The translations under genes and the position numbers were made by a program. Below are positions 19,427-29,268 of a stretch of DNA of 64,000 bases, piece after piece (the stretch's first letter is position 1; every line of letters starts with the position of its first letter). The notes under the pieces were generated by a model that ran no database searches, was not told the origin of the DNA, and saw nothing but the letters and a program-made list of their open reading frames with translations. The stretch covers positions 372,001 to 436,000 of the forward strand of contig NZ_JANADK010000001.1 of assembly GCF_024199795.1 (NCBI RefSeq). The letters run 5' to 3'. The DNA is from Bradyrhizobium sp. CCGB01 (GTDB lineage: Bacteria > Pseudomonadota > Alphaproteobacteria > Rhizobiales > Xanthobacteraceae).

Positions 19427-20242
19427 TCACTTCTGTGACGTCAGTTGCCGTGCCTGCACCCCGTAACGGATTACGTTCACGCCGCCCGGACGCTTGTTCG
19501 CCTGGTCGTCGGGCGTGCCGTCGACGGCGTTGGCATCGGCGATGCTGCGCAGCGCGAGCGTCAGCGTGCCGCCCTGGCGCGAGGCCGACAGCGTCGCGAC
19601 CTGCTCCGGCTTGAGCTCGAGTGTGACGGTCTTGCCGAGCACGGCGTTCTGGCCGTCTTTTTCTTTCGGCGCCTGGTCGATCGCGAGCACACGGATGTTG
19701 CTCAGGATGACCTCGGACAGGATCAGGTCGTTGCCGCCGGTCGCGCCGTTGGCGCCGTCGGGATTCTTCAGGCGCCGCGTCAGGACGATGTCGACGCGGT
19801 CGTTCGGCAGGATGAAGCCGCCGGCGCCGGTCTCGGCTGAAATCTCGGTGGAGACGGCTCGCATGCCGGAGGGCAGGATCGCGGCCATGAAGCCCGAGCC
19901 CTCGGCTCTCACCAGCTTCTGCTCGCGGATCGGCTCGCCCTGCATCAACGGCACGCGCGCGATCGAGCCTGCGATCTGGGTCTGGGCTTCGGGCCTGCTG
20001 TCGCGGCGGATGAAAGCGCTGCTCGCGGTCGCCGCCGGCCAGGACTGCCATTGCAGATCCTCGGGCTTGACGGCCTGGCCGAGCTGGATGTCGTTCTTCG
20101 CGATCAGGACCTCGACCGTCGGCAGCTTTTCGGCGACGGGAAGGGCGGGCGCGGGCTTGTTGTCGAAGCCGCTCGCCAGATACGCAGCGACGCCGCCGGC
20201 GCCCAGCGCGATGACGAGAACGACAATGCGTGCGGTGTTCAT
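19427..20242 (-). CDS. cpaB: Flp pilus assembly protein CpaB (RcpC family)
   Basis: The 271-residue periplasmic protein has an N-terminal membrane anchor (about residues 5-25), a SAF domain (about 44-115, with VLIAKNDIQLGQAVKPEDLQ) and a C-terminal RcpC/CpaB domain containing ILPNDRVDIVLT. CpaB interacts with the secretin CpaC. It is the first gene of the minus-strand cpaB-C-D-E set; no flp/pilA or cpaA prepilin peptidase gene is found in the 444 bp upstream. Confidence 0.94.
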   Translation of the reverse strand: MNTARIVVLVIALGAGGVAAYLASGFDNKPAPALPVAEKLPTVEVLIAKNDIQLGQAVKPEDLQWQSWPAATASSAFIRRDSRPEAQTQIAGSIARVPLMQGEPIREQKLVRAEGSGFMAAILPSGMRAVSTEISAETGAGGFILPNDRVDIVLTRRLKNPDGANGATGGNDLILSEVILSNIRVLAIDQAPKEKDGQNAVLGKTVTLELKPEQVATLSASRQGGTLTLALRSIADANAVDGTPDDQANKRPGGVNVIRYGVQARQLTSQK

Positions 20243-20528
20243 ACGCTTCTACTCTTACGCAGGGCACTCGAACCGCACGTGGCGGGTTCCCCGGCGTCGA
20301 TGAGTAGGGAGTAAAAGTATAAGGGGTGTTGCGAGGCCGAGTGTGATGGCCCGTGACGACGCGCGTTCTGGGCAGATGGTGAACGTCGCGTTATCCGGTC
20401 GGCCAATGGCCCCGTAGAATCACGCGTGGTCGCTCGTTCGTTCGCATGACGCGCGCGGCGTCATGGTGAATGGGTGGTTAGTGATGCGCGATCGCGGTGA
20501 GACGGAAACAAAGCAACACATAACCGAT
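20243..20528. other. Intergenic region upstream of cpaB, no gene seen
   Basis: This stretch presumably carries the cpaB promoter on the minus strand; a locally AT-rich patch at about 20305-20322 is the best place for it. No convincing open frame with a ribosome-binding site is present. A family A palindrome follows directly. Confidence 0.4.
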
Positions 20529-20655
20529 GTCGTCCCTGCGAACGCAGGGACCCATAACCCCAGGGAGAAATTTGGCGAAGACCCGTTGTTCGGTACTCCG
20601 ACCGTTCGCAATCGATGGATTCCGCGGTATGGGTCCCCGCGTTCGCGGGGACGAC
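20529..20655. repeat. Long intergenic palindrome, family A, copy 2
   Basis: Outer arms GTCGTCCCTGCGAACGCAGG and its partner CCCGCGTTCGCGGGGACGAC, inner CCCATAACC against GGTATGGG, and the conserved centre TTTGGCGAAGAC. Each outer arm is itself a small hairpin (CCTGCGAACGCAGG). It lies between gshB and cpaB, both on the minus strand, and just after the gshB stop. Confidence 0.88.
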
Positions 20656-20686
20656 GTTGGAGAGACAGCGTGCGTAACGACAGCTG

Positions 20687-21631
20687 CTACTTCTTCCGCT
20701 TCTGCTCGATCACGTCCCAGAGCTTCGCCGCAACGTCAGGGCCGCCGAGCCGCGCGATGGCGCGGATGCCCGTCGGCGAGGTCACGTTGATCTCGGTGAG
20801 ATTGCCGTTGATGACGTCGATGCCGACGAACAGCAGGCCACGCTCGCGTAGCGCCGGTCCGACGGTCGCGCAGATCTCGCGCTCGCGTGGCGTGAGCTCG
20901 GTCTCCTGCGCGGCGCCGCCGCGGACCATGTTGGAGCGGAGGTCGTCGGCGGCCGGCACGCGGTTCACCGCGCCGGCGAACTCGCCGTTGACGAGGATGA
21001 TGCGCTTGTCCCCGTGCTTCACCTCGGGGATGAACTGCTGGATCACCCACGGCTCCTTGAAGGTCACCGAGAACATGTCGAACAGCGAGCCGAAATTCAT
21101 GTCCTGCGGCATCACGCGGAACACTGCTGCGCCGCCATGACCGTGCAGCGGCTTCATGACGACGGCGCCATGCTTGTCGCGAAAGGCGTTGATCTCATCG
21201 AGGTCGCGCGAGATCAGGGTCGGGGGCATCAGCTGCGGAAAGTTCATCACGAACAGTTTTTCCGGCGCGTTGCGCACCGAGGCGGGATCGTTGACGACGA
21301 GCGTCTTCGGATGGATGCGCTCCAGGAAGTGCGTCGAGGTGATGTAGGCGAGGTCGAATGGCGGATCCTGGCGGAGCAGCACCACGTCGAAGCCGTTGAG
21401 CGCTTCGCGTTTGGGCTCGCCCAGGGTGAAGTGATTGCCGGGCTCGTCGCGCACGGTCAGGAGCTGGACCGGTGCGACGATCTCCTCGCCGACCATCGAG
21501 AGCTTGTCGGGCGTGTAATAGGACAGGCCGTGGCCGCGCTTCTGCGCCTCCAGGAGCAGCGCGAAGGTGGAATCGCCCTTGATGTTGATGCGGGCGATGG
21601 GGTCCATCTGGACGGCGACGTTTAGTTTCAT
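20687..21631 (-). CDS. gshB: Glutathione synthetase GshB
   Basis: ATP-grasp ligase of 314 residues that joins glycine to gamma-glutamylcysteine. The ATG at 21631 gives the family N-terminus [12 protein letters not shown]; the open frame runs further to 21697 without conservation. Landmarks are the [11 protein letters not shown] region, [15 protein letters not shown] (ATP-binding glycine-rich loop) and the metal-binding [21 protein letters not shown]. YraN ends 10 nt upstream, so a yraN-gshB unit is likely. Confidence 0.96.
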   Translation of the reverse strand: MKLNVAVQMDPIARINIKGDSTFALLLEAQKRGHGLSYYTPDKLSMVGEEIVAPVQLLTVRDEPGNHFTLGEPKREALNGFDVVLLRQDPPFDLAYITSTHFLERIHPKTLVVNDPASVRNAPEKLFVMNFPQLMPPTLISRDLDEINAFRDKHGAVVMKPLHGHGGAAVFRVMPQDMNFGSLFDMFSVTFKEPWVIQQFIPEVKHGDKRIILVNGEFAGAVNRVPAADDLRSNMVRGGAAQETELTPREREICATVGPALRERGLLFVGIDVINGNLTEINVTSPTGIRAIARLGGPDVAAKLWDVIEQKRKK

Positions 21632-21641
21632 GGTCTGCCTT

Positions 21642-22043
21642 TCAGGTCGAGGCGTCGAATGCCGCCAACACATGGCGCGGAAGTCGCTTCGGCGCAATCA
21701 GCATGGCGTCGAATCGCAGTTCGAATTCGGCATGCTCGGGATGCGCAACGAGCCAGCCTTGCGCAGCGTCGATGATGCGCTGCTGCTGGCGCGGCGTCAC
21801 GGCGAAGGCGGCATCATCCAGCGTCGCGCGGGCCTTGACCTCGACGAAGGCGATCAGATTGCGGCGGCGCGCCACGATATCGATCTCGCCATGCGGGGTG
21901 CGGTAGCGCTTTGCGAGGATGCGGTAGCCTTTTGCCATCAGATAGGCGGCGGCGCGGCTCTCGGCCGAAATGCCGGTGTGGAACGCGGCGATGCGTTCGG
22001 GCGAGGCGACTTTCGGTTCCGCCGGGCCGTCAGTCTTCGCCAT
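21642..22043 (-). CDS. yraN: YraN-family (UPF0102) endonuclease-like protein
   Basis: The 133-residue protein has the restriction-endonuclease-like core of UPF0102: [22 protein letters not shown] followed by [10 protein letters not shown], giving the D-ExK metal-site pattern. The ATG at 22043 is used because it fits the family N-terminus and overlaps the rsmI stop by 14 nt; the frame is open to 22187. Biological role is not established. It sits in the conserved rsmI-yraN-gshB order common in alphaproteobacteria. Confidence 0.9.
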   Translation of the reverse strand: MAKTDGPAEPKVASPERIAAFHTGISAESRAAAYLMAKGYRILAKRYRTPHGEIDIVARRRNLIAFVEVKARATLDDAAFAVTPRQQQRIIDAAQGWLVAHPEHAEFELRFDAMLIAPKRLPRHVLAAFDAST

Positions 22044-22980
22044 TGCCGCCCCGCAGGTCCTTTGCGAGCTCGAGCGCGCGGGCATAGACCTCGCGGCGCG
22101 GCCGGCCCGAGAGTGCGACCGCATGCACGACGGCATCCTTGACGCTGTGCGCGGCGAGCTGTTCGCGTAGGAGACCGTCGAGCGCATCCGGCGTCAGCAC
22201 CTCGGCGTCCGCCGCAGGCGGCGCGATCACCAGCACGAATTCGCCGCGCGTCTCCAGCGTGGCGGCGTCGCGCGCCAGCTCATGCAGCGTCGCGCGCGAA
22301 ATTTCCTCGTGCAGTTTCGTCAATTCGCGGCAGATCGCGGCCTCGCGCGACCCCATGATCTCGGCGAGCTCGGCCAGCGTATCCTGCACGCGGTTGCCGG
22401 AGTCGAACATCACCAGCGTCGCATCGATGCGGGCGAGCTCGGTGAGACGCGACCTGCGCGCAGCGGATTTCGCGGGCAGAAAGCCCTCGAAAAAGAAGCG
22501 GTCGGTCGGCAATGCGGCGACCGACAGTGCCGCCAGCACCGAGGACGGGCCGGGCAGCGCGTAGACCGCATGGCCCGCGGCGCAGACCTCGCGCACCAGC
22601 TTGAAGCCGGGGTCGGAGATCAGCGGCGTGCCGGCATCCGACACCAGCGCGACCGAGCCGCCTGCCGCAAGCGCCTCCAGGATTTTTGGACGCGCCGCTT
22701 CCGCGTTGTGCTCGTGATATTGCTTGAGCTGCGCCGCGATGGCGTAGCGCTCGGTCAGGCGCCGCGTGATGCGGGTGTCCTCGCAGGCGATGATGTCGAC
22801 GCCGGCGAGCGTCTGAAGCGCGCGCAGCGTGATGTCGCCGAGATTGCCGATGGGGGTCGCGACCAGATACAGACCCGGCGCCGCCTTCGGCGCCGTCAGC
22901 CGATGGGCGTCGATGGAGAAACCGCGCGAGGCGGGATCCGTAGTTTCAGGTGTATTTATCGGGGTCGGCTTTGCGCGCAT
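22030..22980 (-). CDS. rsmI: 16S rRNA (cytidine-2'-O)-methyltransferase RsmI
   Basis: Methylates the 2'-OH of C1402 in 16S rRNA. The 316-residue protein has the tetrapyrrole-methylase fold: [18 protein letters not shown] near residues 37-54, the SAM-binding [16 protein letters not shown], and [15 protein letters not shown]. An unusual 35-residue polar leader precedes the domain. An ATG inside the first 30 codons is not obvious, so this start is retained. Confidence 0.95.
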   Translation of the reverse strand: MRAKPTPINTPETTDPASRGFSIDAHRLTAPKAAPGLYLVATPIGNLGDITLRALQTLAGVDIIACEDTRITRRLTERYAIAAQLKQYHEHNAEAARPKILEALAAGGSVALVSDAGTPLISDPGFKLVREVCAAGHAVYALPGPSSVLAALSVAALPTDRFFFEGFLPAKSAARRSRLTELARIDATLVMFDSGNRVQDTLAELAEIMGSREAAICRELTKLHEEISRATLHELARDAATLETRGEFVLVIAPPAADAEVLTPDALDGLLREQLAAHSVKDAVVHAVALSGRPRREVYARALELAKDLRGGNGED

Positions 22981-23316
22981 AATGAGACGAACTTAGGCAT
23001 GATCCCTGGGGCTGGGAACCGGTCCTGCGAAAAAGATCGTGCCTGGGTGAGGGGCGTGGAGACTGGAATGTGATCCATCCGGCATCACATTGCAGAGGGA
23101 ATGAAGAGTCAGCGCCATATTCGCGGCGGAAACGCCGCCTTGATGCTGGGTGACGGACGGTGGACAGCTAGCCGGACTTGAGGGGCGGTCGCGTTAAGCG
23201 AGCATTATCCTTTTGTTTTAGTTAACTATTTGCCGACAATATGCCTGAATCCGCGGGTTCTGATGCGGAAAAGTTGTGTGACCTGCTGAAGACGGCCGGT
23301 CAGAAGAAGAGCTGCC
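22981..23316. other. Divergent promoter region between rsmI and the LppC-like gene
   Basis: No gene is seen here. The region contains an 8 bp perfect inverted repeat at 23067-23091, a GC hairpin with a GAAA tetraloop at 23123-23138, and an AT-rich patch at about 23205-23230 that is a good place for the promoter of the downstream lipoprotein gene. Confidence 0.5.
23067..23091. promoter_or_regulatory. Inverted repeat, candidate operator
   Basis: AATGTGAT, nine bases, ATCACATT: 8 bp perfect arms in a divergent intergenic region, about 85 bp upstream of rsmI and 225 bp upstream of the lipoprotein gene. The half-site resembles CRP/FNR-type sequences, but the TGTGA halves are 11 bp apart rather than 6, so the cognate factor is unclear. 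Confidence 0.4.
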
Positions 23317-24570
23317 ATGCTGGGCCCGCGCAATTCCAGGTCTCCCTCTCCCGAGGAGTCTCCCGTTCCGGGGCCCCCGATATCGGGGGCGACGCGGCGG
23401 AGCGCGCTCGGCCTGTTGCTCGGTGCGCCCTTGCTGTCGGCCTGCGCCGGCGTGCAGCAGAGCCTCAGCCAGTTTTCCAACCCGTTCAGCAGCTCCTCAC
23501 CGCCACCGGCTCAGCCGGCAGGCCCGCCGCAACAGGCCACGACCGCCGGCAGCGGCGGGGTGAAGGTTGCCGTGATCCTGCCGCTCTCGGCGGCCGGCAA
23601 TGCCGGCCTCGCCGCGCAGTCGATGCGCAACGCCGCCGAGATGGCGCTGGCCGAGTTCCAGAATCCCAACATCCAGCTCCTGATCAAGGACGACAACGGC
23701 AGCCCGCAGGGCGCGCAACAGGGCGCGCAGCAGGCGGTCGACGAAGGTGCCGAGATCATCCTGGGGCCGTTGTTCGCGCAATCGGTGCCGGCGGTGGCGC
23801 AGGTCGCCCGCACGCGCGGCATCTCGGTGATCGCGTTCTCGACCGATTCCAGCATTGCCGGCCGCGGCGTCTATCTGCTGAGCTTCCTGCCGGAATCCGA
23901 CGTCAACCGCATCGTCGAATATTCCGCCAGCATCGGAAAGCGCTCCGTCGCCGTGCTCGTGCCCGACAATGCCTATGGCAATGTGGTCGAGGCCGCGGTG
24001 AAGGCGGCGGTGCCGCGCCGCGGCGGCCGCATCGTCGCGTTCGAGAAATACGGCGCCGATCGCGCCACGCCGGCACGGACCGTGGCGCAGCAGCTCGGCA
24101 GCGCGGATGCGCTGTTCATTGCCGATGACGGCGATGCCGTGGTTGCGGTCGCCGATGCGATGACTGCCGCGGGCGCGAATCTGCGCAACATCCAGCTGCT
24201 CGGCACCGGCCTGTGGGACAGTCCGCGCGTTTATGCGAGCCAGAACCTGCAAGGCGGTCTCTACGCCGCGCCGGACCCGGCCGGCTTCCGCGCCTTCTCC
24301 GGCCGCTACCGCACCAAATACGGCGCCGAGCCGATCCGTACCGCGACGCTGGCCTATGACGCGGTCGCGCTCGTCGCCGCGCTCGCGCGTACGCAGGGCA
24401 CCACGCGCTTTTCGCCCGACGTGCTCACCAATCCTTCGGGCTTTGCCGGCATCGACGGCCTGTTCCGCTTCCGCGCGGACGGCACCAACGAGCGCGGGCT
24501 CGCGGTCATGAAGGTGACGACCGGCGGCGGTGTTGCGGTCGCGGGCTCGCCGAAGAGTTTTGGGGCGTAA
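23317..24570 (+). CDS. Penicillin-binding protein activator-like lipoprotein (LppC/LpoA-type periplasmic binding fold)
   Basis: The 417-residue protein carries a signal peptide with lipobox LLSAC (about residue 43) after a 26-residue polar leader. The rest is a type 1 periplasmic-binding fold of the branched-chain-amino-acid-receptor class: VKVAVILPLSAAGNAGLAAQ, LLIKDDNGSPQGAQQGAQQA, EIILGPLFAQSVPAVAQVAR, and ISVIAFSTDSS. Proteins of this type are annotated as LppC/LpoA-like activators of class A penicillin-binding proteins at the cell envelope. The link to PBP activation is family knowledge and has not been shown for alphaproteobacterial members. Confidence 0.85.
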   Translation: MLGPRNSRSPSPEESPVPGPPISGATRRSALGLLLGAPLLSACAGVQQSLSQFSNPFSSSSPPPAQPAGPPQQATTAGSGGVKVAVILPLSAAGNAGLAAQSMRNAAEMALAEFQNPNIQLLIKDDNGSPQGAQQGAQQAVDEGAEIILGPLFAQSVPAVAQVARTRGISVIAFSTDSSIAGRGVYLLSFLPESDVNRIVEYSASIGKRSVAVLVPDNAYGNVVEAAVKAAVPRRGGRIVAFEKYGADRATPARTVAQQLGSADALFIADDGDAVVAVADAMTAAGANLRNIQLLGTGLWDSPRVYASQNLQGGLYAAPDPAGFRAFSGRYRTKYGAEPIRTATLAYDAVALVAALARTQGTTRFSPDVLTNPSGFAGIDGLFRFRADGTNERGLAVMKVTTGGGVAVAGSPKSFGA

Positions 24571-24578
24571 CACGCTGC

Positions 24579-24669
24579 CGTAGGGTGGGTTAGCGAAGCG
24601 TAACCCACCAAGTGCGTTCCGCGTACGCGGAAACATGGTGGGTTACGCCTTCGGCTAACCCACCCTACG
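24579..24669. repeat. Long intergenic palindrome, family B, copy 2
   Basis: Nested arms: CGTAGGGTGGGTTAGC against GCTAACCCACCCTACG, then GCGTAACCCACCA against TGGTGGGTTACGC, with a central GTTCCGCGTACGCGGAAAC hairpin. It fills the gap between the convergent lipoprotein and hemW genes. Confidence 0.9.
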
Positions 24670-24677
24670 AGACCTCG

Positions 24678-25832
24678 CTACGCTGCCAGATCCGCAACCA
24701 CCGCATCCAGCACGGGGAATCCGCTGCTCGTCACGCGCAGCCGACCTGTCGCATCGACGGTGATCGCGCCTTCCTCGCGCAGCAGCGCGATGCGGCCGGG
24801 ATCGAGCGGGCGGCCGGAGAGCGCCTTGTAGCGTTCGGGGTCGATGCCCTCGGCGAGCCGCAACCCCATCAGCAAGAATTCGTCGGCGCGCTCTTCGCTG
24901 TTGAGAAGATCGTCGGTGACGACGCCATGGCCGTTGGTCTCGACCCGCATCAGCCAGGCTTCGGGGCGCTTCTCGGTGGCGGTGGCGTGCCTGATACCGT
25001 CGATGTCGAGGCGGCCATGCGCGCCGGGGCCGATGCCGGCATATTCGTCGCCGCGCCAGTAGACCAGATTGTGCCGGCACTCGGCGCCGCGCCGCGCGTG
25101 ATTTGAAATCTCGTAGGCGGGCAGGCCGAGCTTGTCGCAGGTCTCCTGCGTGACGTCGTAGAGCGCGCGCGCGACGGCTTCGTCCGGCGTCTTCAATTTG
25201 CCGGCCTGGTGCAGGCCGAAGAACGGCGTGCCTTCCTCGATCGTCAGTTGATAGAGCGACAGATGCTCGGCGGCTTCGTCGATTGCGAGACGCAGCTCGT
25301 CGGCCCACATCGCCGGCGTCTGGTCGGGACGGGCATAAATCAGGTCGAACGAATAACGGTCGAACGAGCGGCGTGCGATCGCGACGGCGTCGAGCGCCTC
25401 GCGCGCGCTGTGCATGCGGCCAAGCGCCTTCAGCGAGGCATCGTCCAGCGCCTGCACGCCGAGCGAGACGCGATTGACGCCGGCGGCGCGATAGCCGGCA
25501 AAGCGCGTGGCCTCGACACTGGTCGGGTTCGCCTCCAGGGTCACCTCGACGTCGCTGGCAACGGTCCAGTGCTTGCCGATCGCATCGAGCACCGCGCCGA
25601 CGGTTGCGGGCTGCATCAGTGACGGCGTGCCGCCACCGAGGAAGATCGATGTGACCTCGCGGCCGGGCGAACGCTGCGCGGTCGTTGCGATCTCGCGGGC
25701 GAAGGCGGACGCAAAGCGCGCCTCGTCAATCGCGGCGTGGCGGACATGGCTGTTGAAGTCGCAATAGGGGCACTTCGACAGGCAGAACGGCCAGTGCACG
25801 TAGACGCCAAAGGCTTCCTTAGCGCGGCTCAA
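24678..25832 (-). CDS. hemW: HemW heme chaperone, radical SAM family (oxygen-independent coproporphyrinogen III oxidase-like)
   Basis: The 384-residue protein has the radical SAM cluster motif [10 protein letters not shown] (CxxxCxxC), [23 protein letters not shown] and the C-terminal HemW domain with [19 protein letters not shown]. HemW proteins bind heme and deliver it to target proteins; many were misnamed HemN, but HemN is longer. The start overlaps the rdgB stop by 14 nt, so the two are translated as one unit. Confidence 0.94.
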   Translation of the reverse strand: MSRAKEAFGVYVHWPFCLSKCPYCDFNSHVRHAAIDEARFASAFAREIATTAQRSPGREVTSIFLGGGTPSLMQPATVGAVLDAIGKHWTVASDVEVTLEANPTSVEATRFAGYRAAGVNRVSLGVQALDDASLKALGRMHSAREALDAVAIARRSFDRYSFDLIYARPDQTPAMWADELRLAIDEAAEHLSLYQLTIEEGTPFFGLHQAGKLKTPDEAVARALYDVTQETCDKLGLPAYEISNHARRGAECRHNLVYWRGDEYAGIGPGAHGRLDIDGIRHATATEKRPEAWLMRVETNGHGVVTDDLLNSEERADEFLLMGLRLAEGIDPERYKALSGRPLDPGRIALLREEGAITVDATGRLRVTSSGFPVLDAVVADLAA

Positions 25833-26454
25833 GGCAGATCTCCGCCAGTTTCACGAAGGCGCGGGCGCGGTGCGACAGGGCGAGGCCGAGCGGCGGCAGG
25901 CCGTGCTTCTCGATGCTGGTCATCTCGCCGAAGGTGCGGTTGTGACCGTCGGGCAGGAACATCGGATCATAACCGAAGCCGGCGGTACCGCGCGGCGGCC
26001 AGACCAAGGTGCCGTCGACGTGCGCCTCGACCTCCTCGAGATGATCGTCGGGCCAGGCGACACAGAGCGCGGAGACGAAATGCGCGGTGCGCTTCTCCGG
26101 CGCGGTCGCGCCGCGCTCCTGCAACAGGCGCTCGATCTGCGCCATCGCCGCGGCAAAATCCTTGTTCGGACCGGCCCAGCGCGCGCTGTAGATGCCGGGC
26201 GCGCCGTCGAGCGCGTCGACCACGATGCCGGAATCATCGGCGAAAGACGGGAGCCTGGTCGCCTGCGCCGCCGCGATCGCCTTGATCGCGGCGTTGCTGC
26301 GGAAGTCGTTGCCGGTCTCTTCGGGCTCGGGGAGGCCGAGCTCACCGGCCGACACCGCCTCGATGCCGTAGGGCGCGAGCAGCTCCTTCATCTCGGCGAG
26401 CTTGCCGGGATTGTGGGTCGCGATGACGAGCTTTCCGGTGATTCGGCGGTGCAT
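25819..26454 (-). CDS. rdgB: XTP/dITP diphosphatase RdgB
   Basis: House-cleaning pyrophosphatase (Ham1 family) of 211 residues that removes non-canonical purine nucleotides. Start chosen at ATG 26454, giving [18 protein letters not shown]; the frame is open further upstream into rph. Motifs are [40 protein letters not shown] and SHRARAF. It lies 11 nt after rph and overlaps hemW. Confidence 0.96.
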   Translation of the reverse strand: MHRRITGKLVIATHNPGKLAEMKELLAPYGIEAVSAGELGLPEPEETGNDFRSNAAIKAIAAAQATRLPSFADDSGIVVDALDGAPGIYSARWAGPNKDFAAAMAQIERLLQERGATAPEKRTAHFVSALCVAWPDDHLEEVEAHVDGTLVWPPRGTAGFGYDPMFLPDGHNRTFGEMTSIEKHGLPPLGLALSHRARAFVKLAEICLEPR

Positions 26455-26465
26455 GGGTCTATTGA

Positions 26466-27179
26466 CTACGCGACAGCCAGTTTCTGCAAGTCCACGAGAC
26501 GCGCGACGCCCTTGCGCGCCAGCGCCATCAGCGCCAGGAACTCGTCCTGCGTGAACGGCTCGCGTTCCGCGGTGCCCTGCACCTCGATGATGCGGCCATC
26601 GCCCGTCATGACGAAATTGGCGTCGGTCTGGGCTTCCGAATCCTCGGCATAGTCGAGGTCGAGCACGGGCGTGCCGTTGTAGATGCCGCAGGAGATCGCG
26701 GCGACGTTGTCGCGCATCACGTTGGCCTTGATCATGTTGCGCGCCTTCATCCAGTTGATGCAATCGGCGAGCGCGACCCAGGCGCCGGTGATCGAGGCCG
26801 TACGCGTGCCGCCGTCGGCCTGGAGCACGTCGCAATCGACCGTGATCTGGCGCTCACCGAGCGCTTCGAGATCGACGATGGTGCGAAGCGAGCGGCCGAT
26901 CAGGCGCTGGATCTCGACGGTGCGGCCGCTTTGCTTGCCGGCGGAGGCCTCGCGGCGGGTGCGTTCTGAGGTCGCGCGCGGCAGCATGCCGTACTCGGCG
27001 GTGACCCAGCCGCGGCCCTGGCCCTTCAGCCACGGCGGCAGGCGGTCTTCCAGCGTGGCGGTGACCAGCACATGGGTGTCGCCGAATTTCACGAGGCAGG
27101 AGCCTTCCGCATATTTGACCACGCCGCGCTCCAGCGTCACGGGGCGCAATTCGTCGGGCGCACGGCGGCTTGGCCGCAT
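26466..27179 (-). CDS. rph: Ribonuclease PH
   Basis: Phosphorolytic 3'-5' exoribonuclease of 237 residues that trims tRNA 3' ends. Landmarks are [20 protein letters not shown], the [18 protein letters not shown] motif, [15 protein letters not shown] and [16 protein letters not shown]. The length is normal and the arginine-rich active-site stretch is complete. It leads the rph-rdgB-hemW unit and is divergent from hrcA. Confidence 0.97.
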   Translation of the reverse strand: MRPSRRAPDELRPVTLERGVVKYAEGSCLVKFGDTHVLVTATLEDRLPPWLKGQGRGWVTAEYGMLPRATSERTRREASAGKQSGRTVEIQRLIGRSLRTIVDLEALGERQITVDCDVLQADGGTRTASITGAWVALADCINWMKARNMIKANVMRDNVAAISCGIYNGTPVLDLDYAEDSEAQTDANFVMTGDGRIIEVQGTAEREPFTQDEFLALMALARKGVARLVDLQKLAVA

Positions 27180-27291
27180 GGGAAATCCTCCAAAACTCTC
27201 GGAAAAGGGCTGTTCGCGGTGCTTGTAGGTGGGGTGAGTCGGGAGGACAAGGCTTTTTCACCCCCGGTTTTCCACCCCGCAAACGCCACGC

Positions 27292-27320
27292 TTGTCAGAA
27301 CGGCCCGGGATGGACAAATT
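27292..27320 (+). promoter_or_regulatory. Putative hrcA promoter
   Basis: TTGTCA, 17 bases, CAAATT, about 30 bp upstream of the GTG start. It is the best sigma-70-like match in the rph-hrcA divergent gap. The CTTGTCA hexamer could also be a weak RpoH -35. No CIRCE inverted repeat was seen. Confidence 0.3.
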
Positions 27321-27347
27321 ATGAGCGTCTGACAGGAGTTACCGTCT

Positions 27348-28436
27348 GTGGCCCATCACGATCCGATCCATCTGATCGCGCCGCGCGCAGGCCTCGCCCA
27401 GCTCAACGAGCGTTCCCGCGACATCTTTCGTCAAATTGTCGAAAGCTATCTCGCGACCGGCGAGCCGGTCGGCTCGCGCAATATCGCGCGCCTGATCGCC
27501 ATGCCGTTGTCGCCGGCCTCGGTCCGCAATGTGATGGCCGATCTGGAACAGCTCGGCCTGATCTATGCCCCGCACACCTCCGCAGGCCGGCTGCCGACGG
27601 AACTCGGCCTGCGCTTCTTCGTCGATGCCCTGATGCAGGTCGGCGACCTCAACGAGGCCGAGCGGCAGTCGATCCAGAGCCAGCTTGCCACCGTCGGCCA
27701 CGCGCAATCGGTCGAGGCGGCGCTGGATCAGGCGTTGACGCGGCTGTCGGGGCTCACCCGCGCAGCAGCGGTCGTGCTGACGCCGAAATCCAATGCGCGG
27801 CTGAAGCACATCGAATTCGTCCGCCTGGAACCGGAAAAGGCGCTGGTGATCCTGGTCGGCGAGGACGGCCAGGTCGAAAACCGCGTGCTGGCGCTGCCGC
27901 CCGGGGTTCCCTCCTCGGCGCTCACCGAAGCCGGTAATTTCCTCAATGCGCGGATCCGCGGCCGCACGCTGGCCGAGGCGCGGCTCGAGCTCGAAACCGC
28001 GCTCGGCGAAGCCCGTGCCGAGCTCGACCAGCTGACGCAGAAAGTGATTTCGGCCGGTATTGCGAGCTGGTCCGGCGGCGAGAACGAAGACCGCCAGCTC
28101 ATCGTTCGTGGCCACGCCAATCTGCTCGAGGATCTGCACGCGCTGGAGGATCTGGAACGGGTTCGCCTGCTGTTCGACGATCTCGAGACCAAGCGCGGCG
28201 TCATCGACCTTCTGGGACGCGCCGAGACCGCCGAGGGCGTGCGGATCTTCATCGGCAGCGAGAACAAACTGTTTTCGCTGTCCGGCTCCTCCACGATCAT
28301 CTCACCCTATCGGGATGCCGCCGGCCATATCGTCGGCGTTTTGGGCGTGATCGGGCCGACCCGGCTGAATTATGCCCGCGTGATCCCGACCGTGGACTAC
28401 GCCGCCCGCATCGTCAGCCGCCTTTTGGGGGGGTGA
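27348..28436 (+). CDS. hrcA: Heat-inducible transcription repressor HrcA
   Basis: The 362-residue repressor has an N-terminal winged helix (about 15-90: [27 protein letters not shown], then [16 protein letters not shown]) and a C-terminal GAF-like dimerisation domain with [16 protein letters not shown]. HrcA binds CIRCE operators and depends on GroEL for activity. The start is GTG, preceded by AGGAG at 27334-27338 with 9 nt spacing. grpE follows 96 nt after an adjusted start. No CIRCE element is found near it or near dnaK, so its targets (probably groESL) lie elsewhere. Confidence 0.96.
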   Translation: MAHHDPIHLIAPRAGLAQLNERSRDIFRQIVESYLATGEPVGSRNIARLIAMPLSPASVRNVMADLEQLGLIYAPHTSAGRLPTELGLRFFVDALMQVGDLNEAERQSIQSQLATVGHAQSVEAALDQALTRLSGLTRAAAVVLTPKSNARLKHIEFVRLEPEKALVILVGEDGQVENRVLALPPGVPSSALTEAGNFLNARIRGRTLAEARLELETALGEARAELDQLTQKVISAGIASWSGGENEDRQLIVRGHANLLEDLHALEDLERVRLLFDDLETKRGVIDLLGRAETAEGVRIFIGSENKLFSLSGSSTIISPYRDAAGHIVGVLGVIGPTRLNYARVIPTVDYAARIVSRLLGG

Positions 28437-28532
28437 CCGGCGTTTCCTCCGATCACGGGCGCTTGATTTTCGCAAGCTTAGGCACGATATCCGGGCCAAC
28501 AATCCCTTGAGATGAGTTTGAGAAGAGAGCCG

Positions 28533-29138
28533 ATGACCGATCGAGACCGGCAGCCCGACGACACGACCCCGCCGACCGGGGAGCCCGTGGTGTCAAAGCC
28601 CTACATCATGCCCGACGATCCCGAGCCGGGCTCGGTCGAGCTGTTGCAGAAGGAAGCCGCCGAGGCGCGCGACCGCATGCTGCGGACGCTGGCCGAAATG
28701 GAGAATCTGCGCAAGCGCACCGCCAAGGAGGTCGCCGACTCCAAGCTCTACGGCGTCACCGGCTTTGCCCGCGACGTGCTCGACATCGCCGACAATCTCC
28801 AGCGCGCGCTCGATGCTGTTCCGGCCGAAGCCCGTGCCGCGGCCGATCCCGGCCTGACCTCGCTGATCGAGGGCGTCGAGCTCACCGAGCGCTCGCTGCT
28901 CAACGCGCTGGAAAAGCACGGCGTGAAGAAGTTCGATCCGCAGGGCCAGAAGTTCGACCCGAACTTCCAGCAGGCGATGTACGAGGTGCCGGATGCGTCG
29001 GTGCCTGCGGGCACCGTCGTGCAGGTCATGCAGGCCGGCTACACCATCGGCGAGCGCGTGCTGCGCCCGGCGCTGGTCGGTGTCGCCAAGGGTGGCGCAA
29101 AGGCGGCCGCCGCCGCCAACAGCAACGAGTCGAACTGA
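28533..29138 (+). CDS. grpE: Nucleotide exchange factor GrpE
   Basis: DnaK nucleotide-exchange factor of 201 residues. The ATG at 28533 is chosen because a GAGAAGAGAG ribosome-binding stretch precedes it; an in-frame ATG at 28512 is possible and would add seven residues. The N-terminal region is disordered and proline-rich, then a long helix (about 35-85, [25 protein letters not shown]) and the four-helix/beta-wing domain ending [27 protein letters not shown]. It is downstream of hrcA in the same direction. Confidence 0.95.
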   Translation: MTDRDRQPDDTTPPTGEPVVSKPYIMPDDPEPGSVELLQKEAAEARDRMLRTLAEMENLRKRTAKEVADSKLYGVTGFARDVLDIADNLQRALDAVPAEARAAADPGLTSLIEGVELTERSLLNALEKHGVKKFDPQGQKFDPNFQQAMYEVPDASVPAGTVVQVMQAGYTIGERVLRPALVGVAKGGAKAAAAANSNESN

Positions 29139-29140
29139 TC

Positions 29141-29249
29141 CTCATCCTGAGGAGCGCGCTCGCGCGCGTCTCGAAGGATGAGGGCCCGGCTCTCTCAGCT
29201 CGGCCTTCATCCTTCGAGACGGCGCTGACGCGCCTCCTCACCATGAGGG
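29141..29249. repeat. Long intergenic palindrome, family D
   Basis: CTCATCCTGAGGAGCGCGC and CGTCTCGAAGGATGAGGGCC on the left pair with GGCCTTCATCCTTCGAGACG and GCGCCTCCTCACCATGAGG on the right. It fills the gap between the convergent grpE and nicotinamidase genes. No second copy of this family is in the window. Confidence 0.85.
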
Positions 29250-29268
29250 GCTGGCGGATGCGTGTGTC

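Noticed and set aside
20243..20528. Possible missing prepilin gene upstream of cpaB
   Set aside because: No short hydrophobic frame with a prepilin cleavage motif was found on either strand.
27180..27347. CIRCE element upstream of hrcA
   Set aside because: No TTAGCACTC-N9-GAGTGCTAA or close variant is present.
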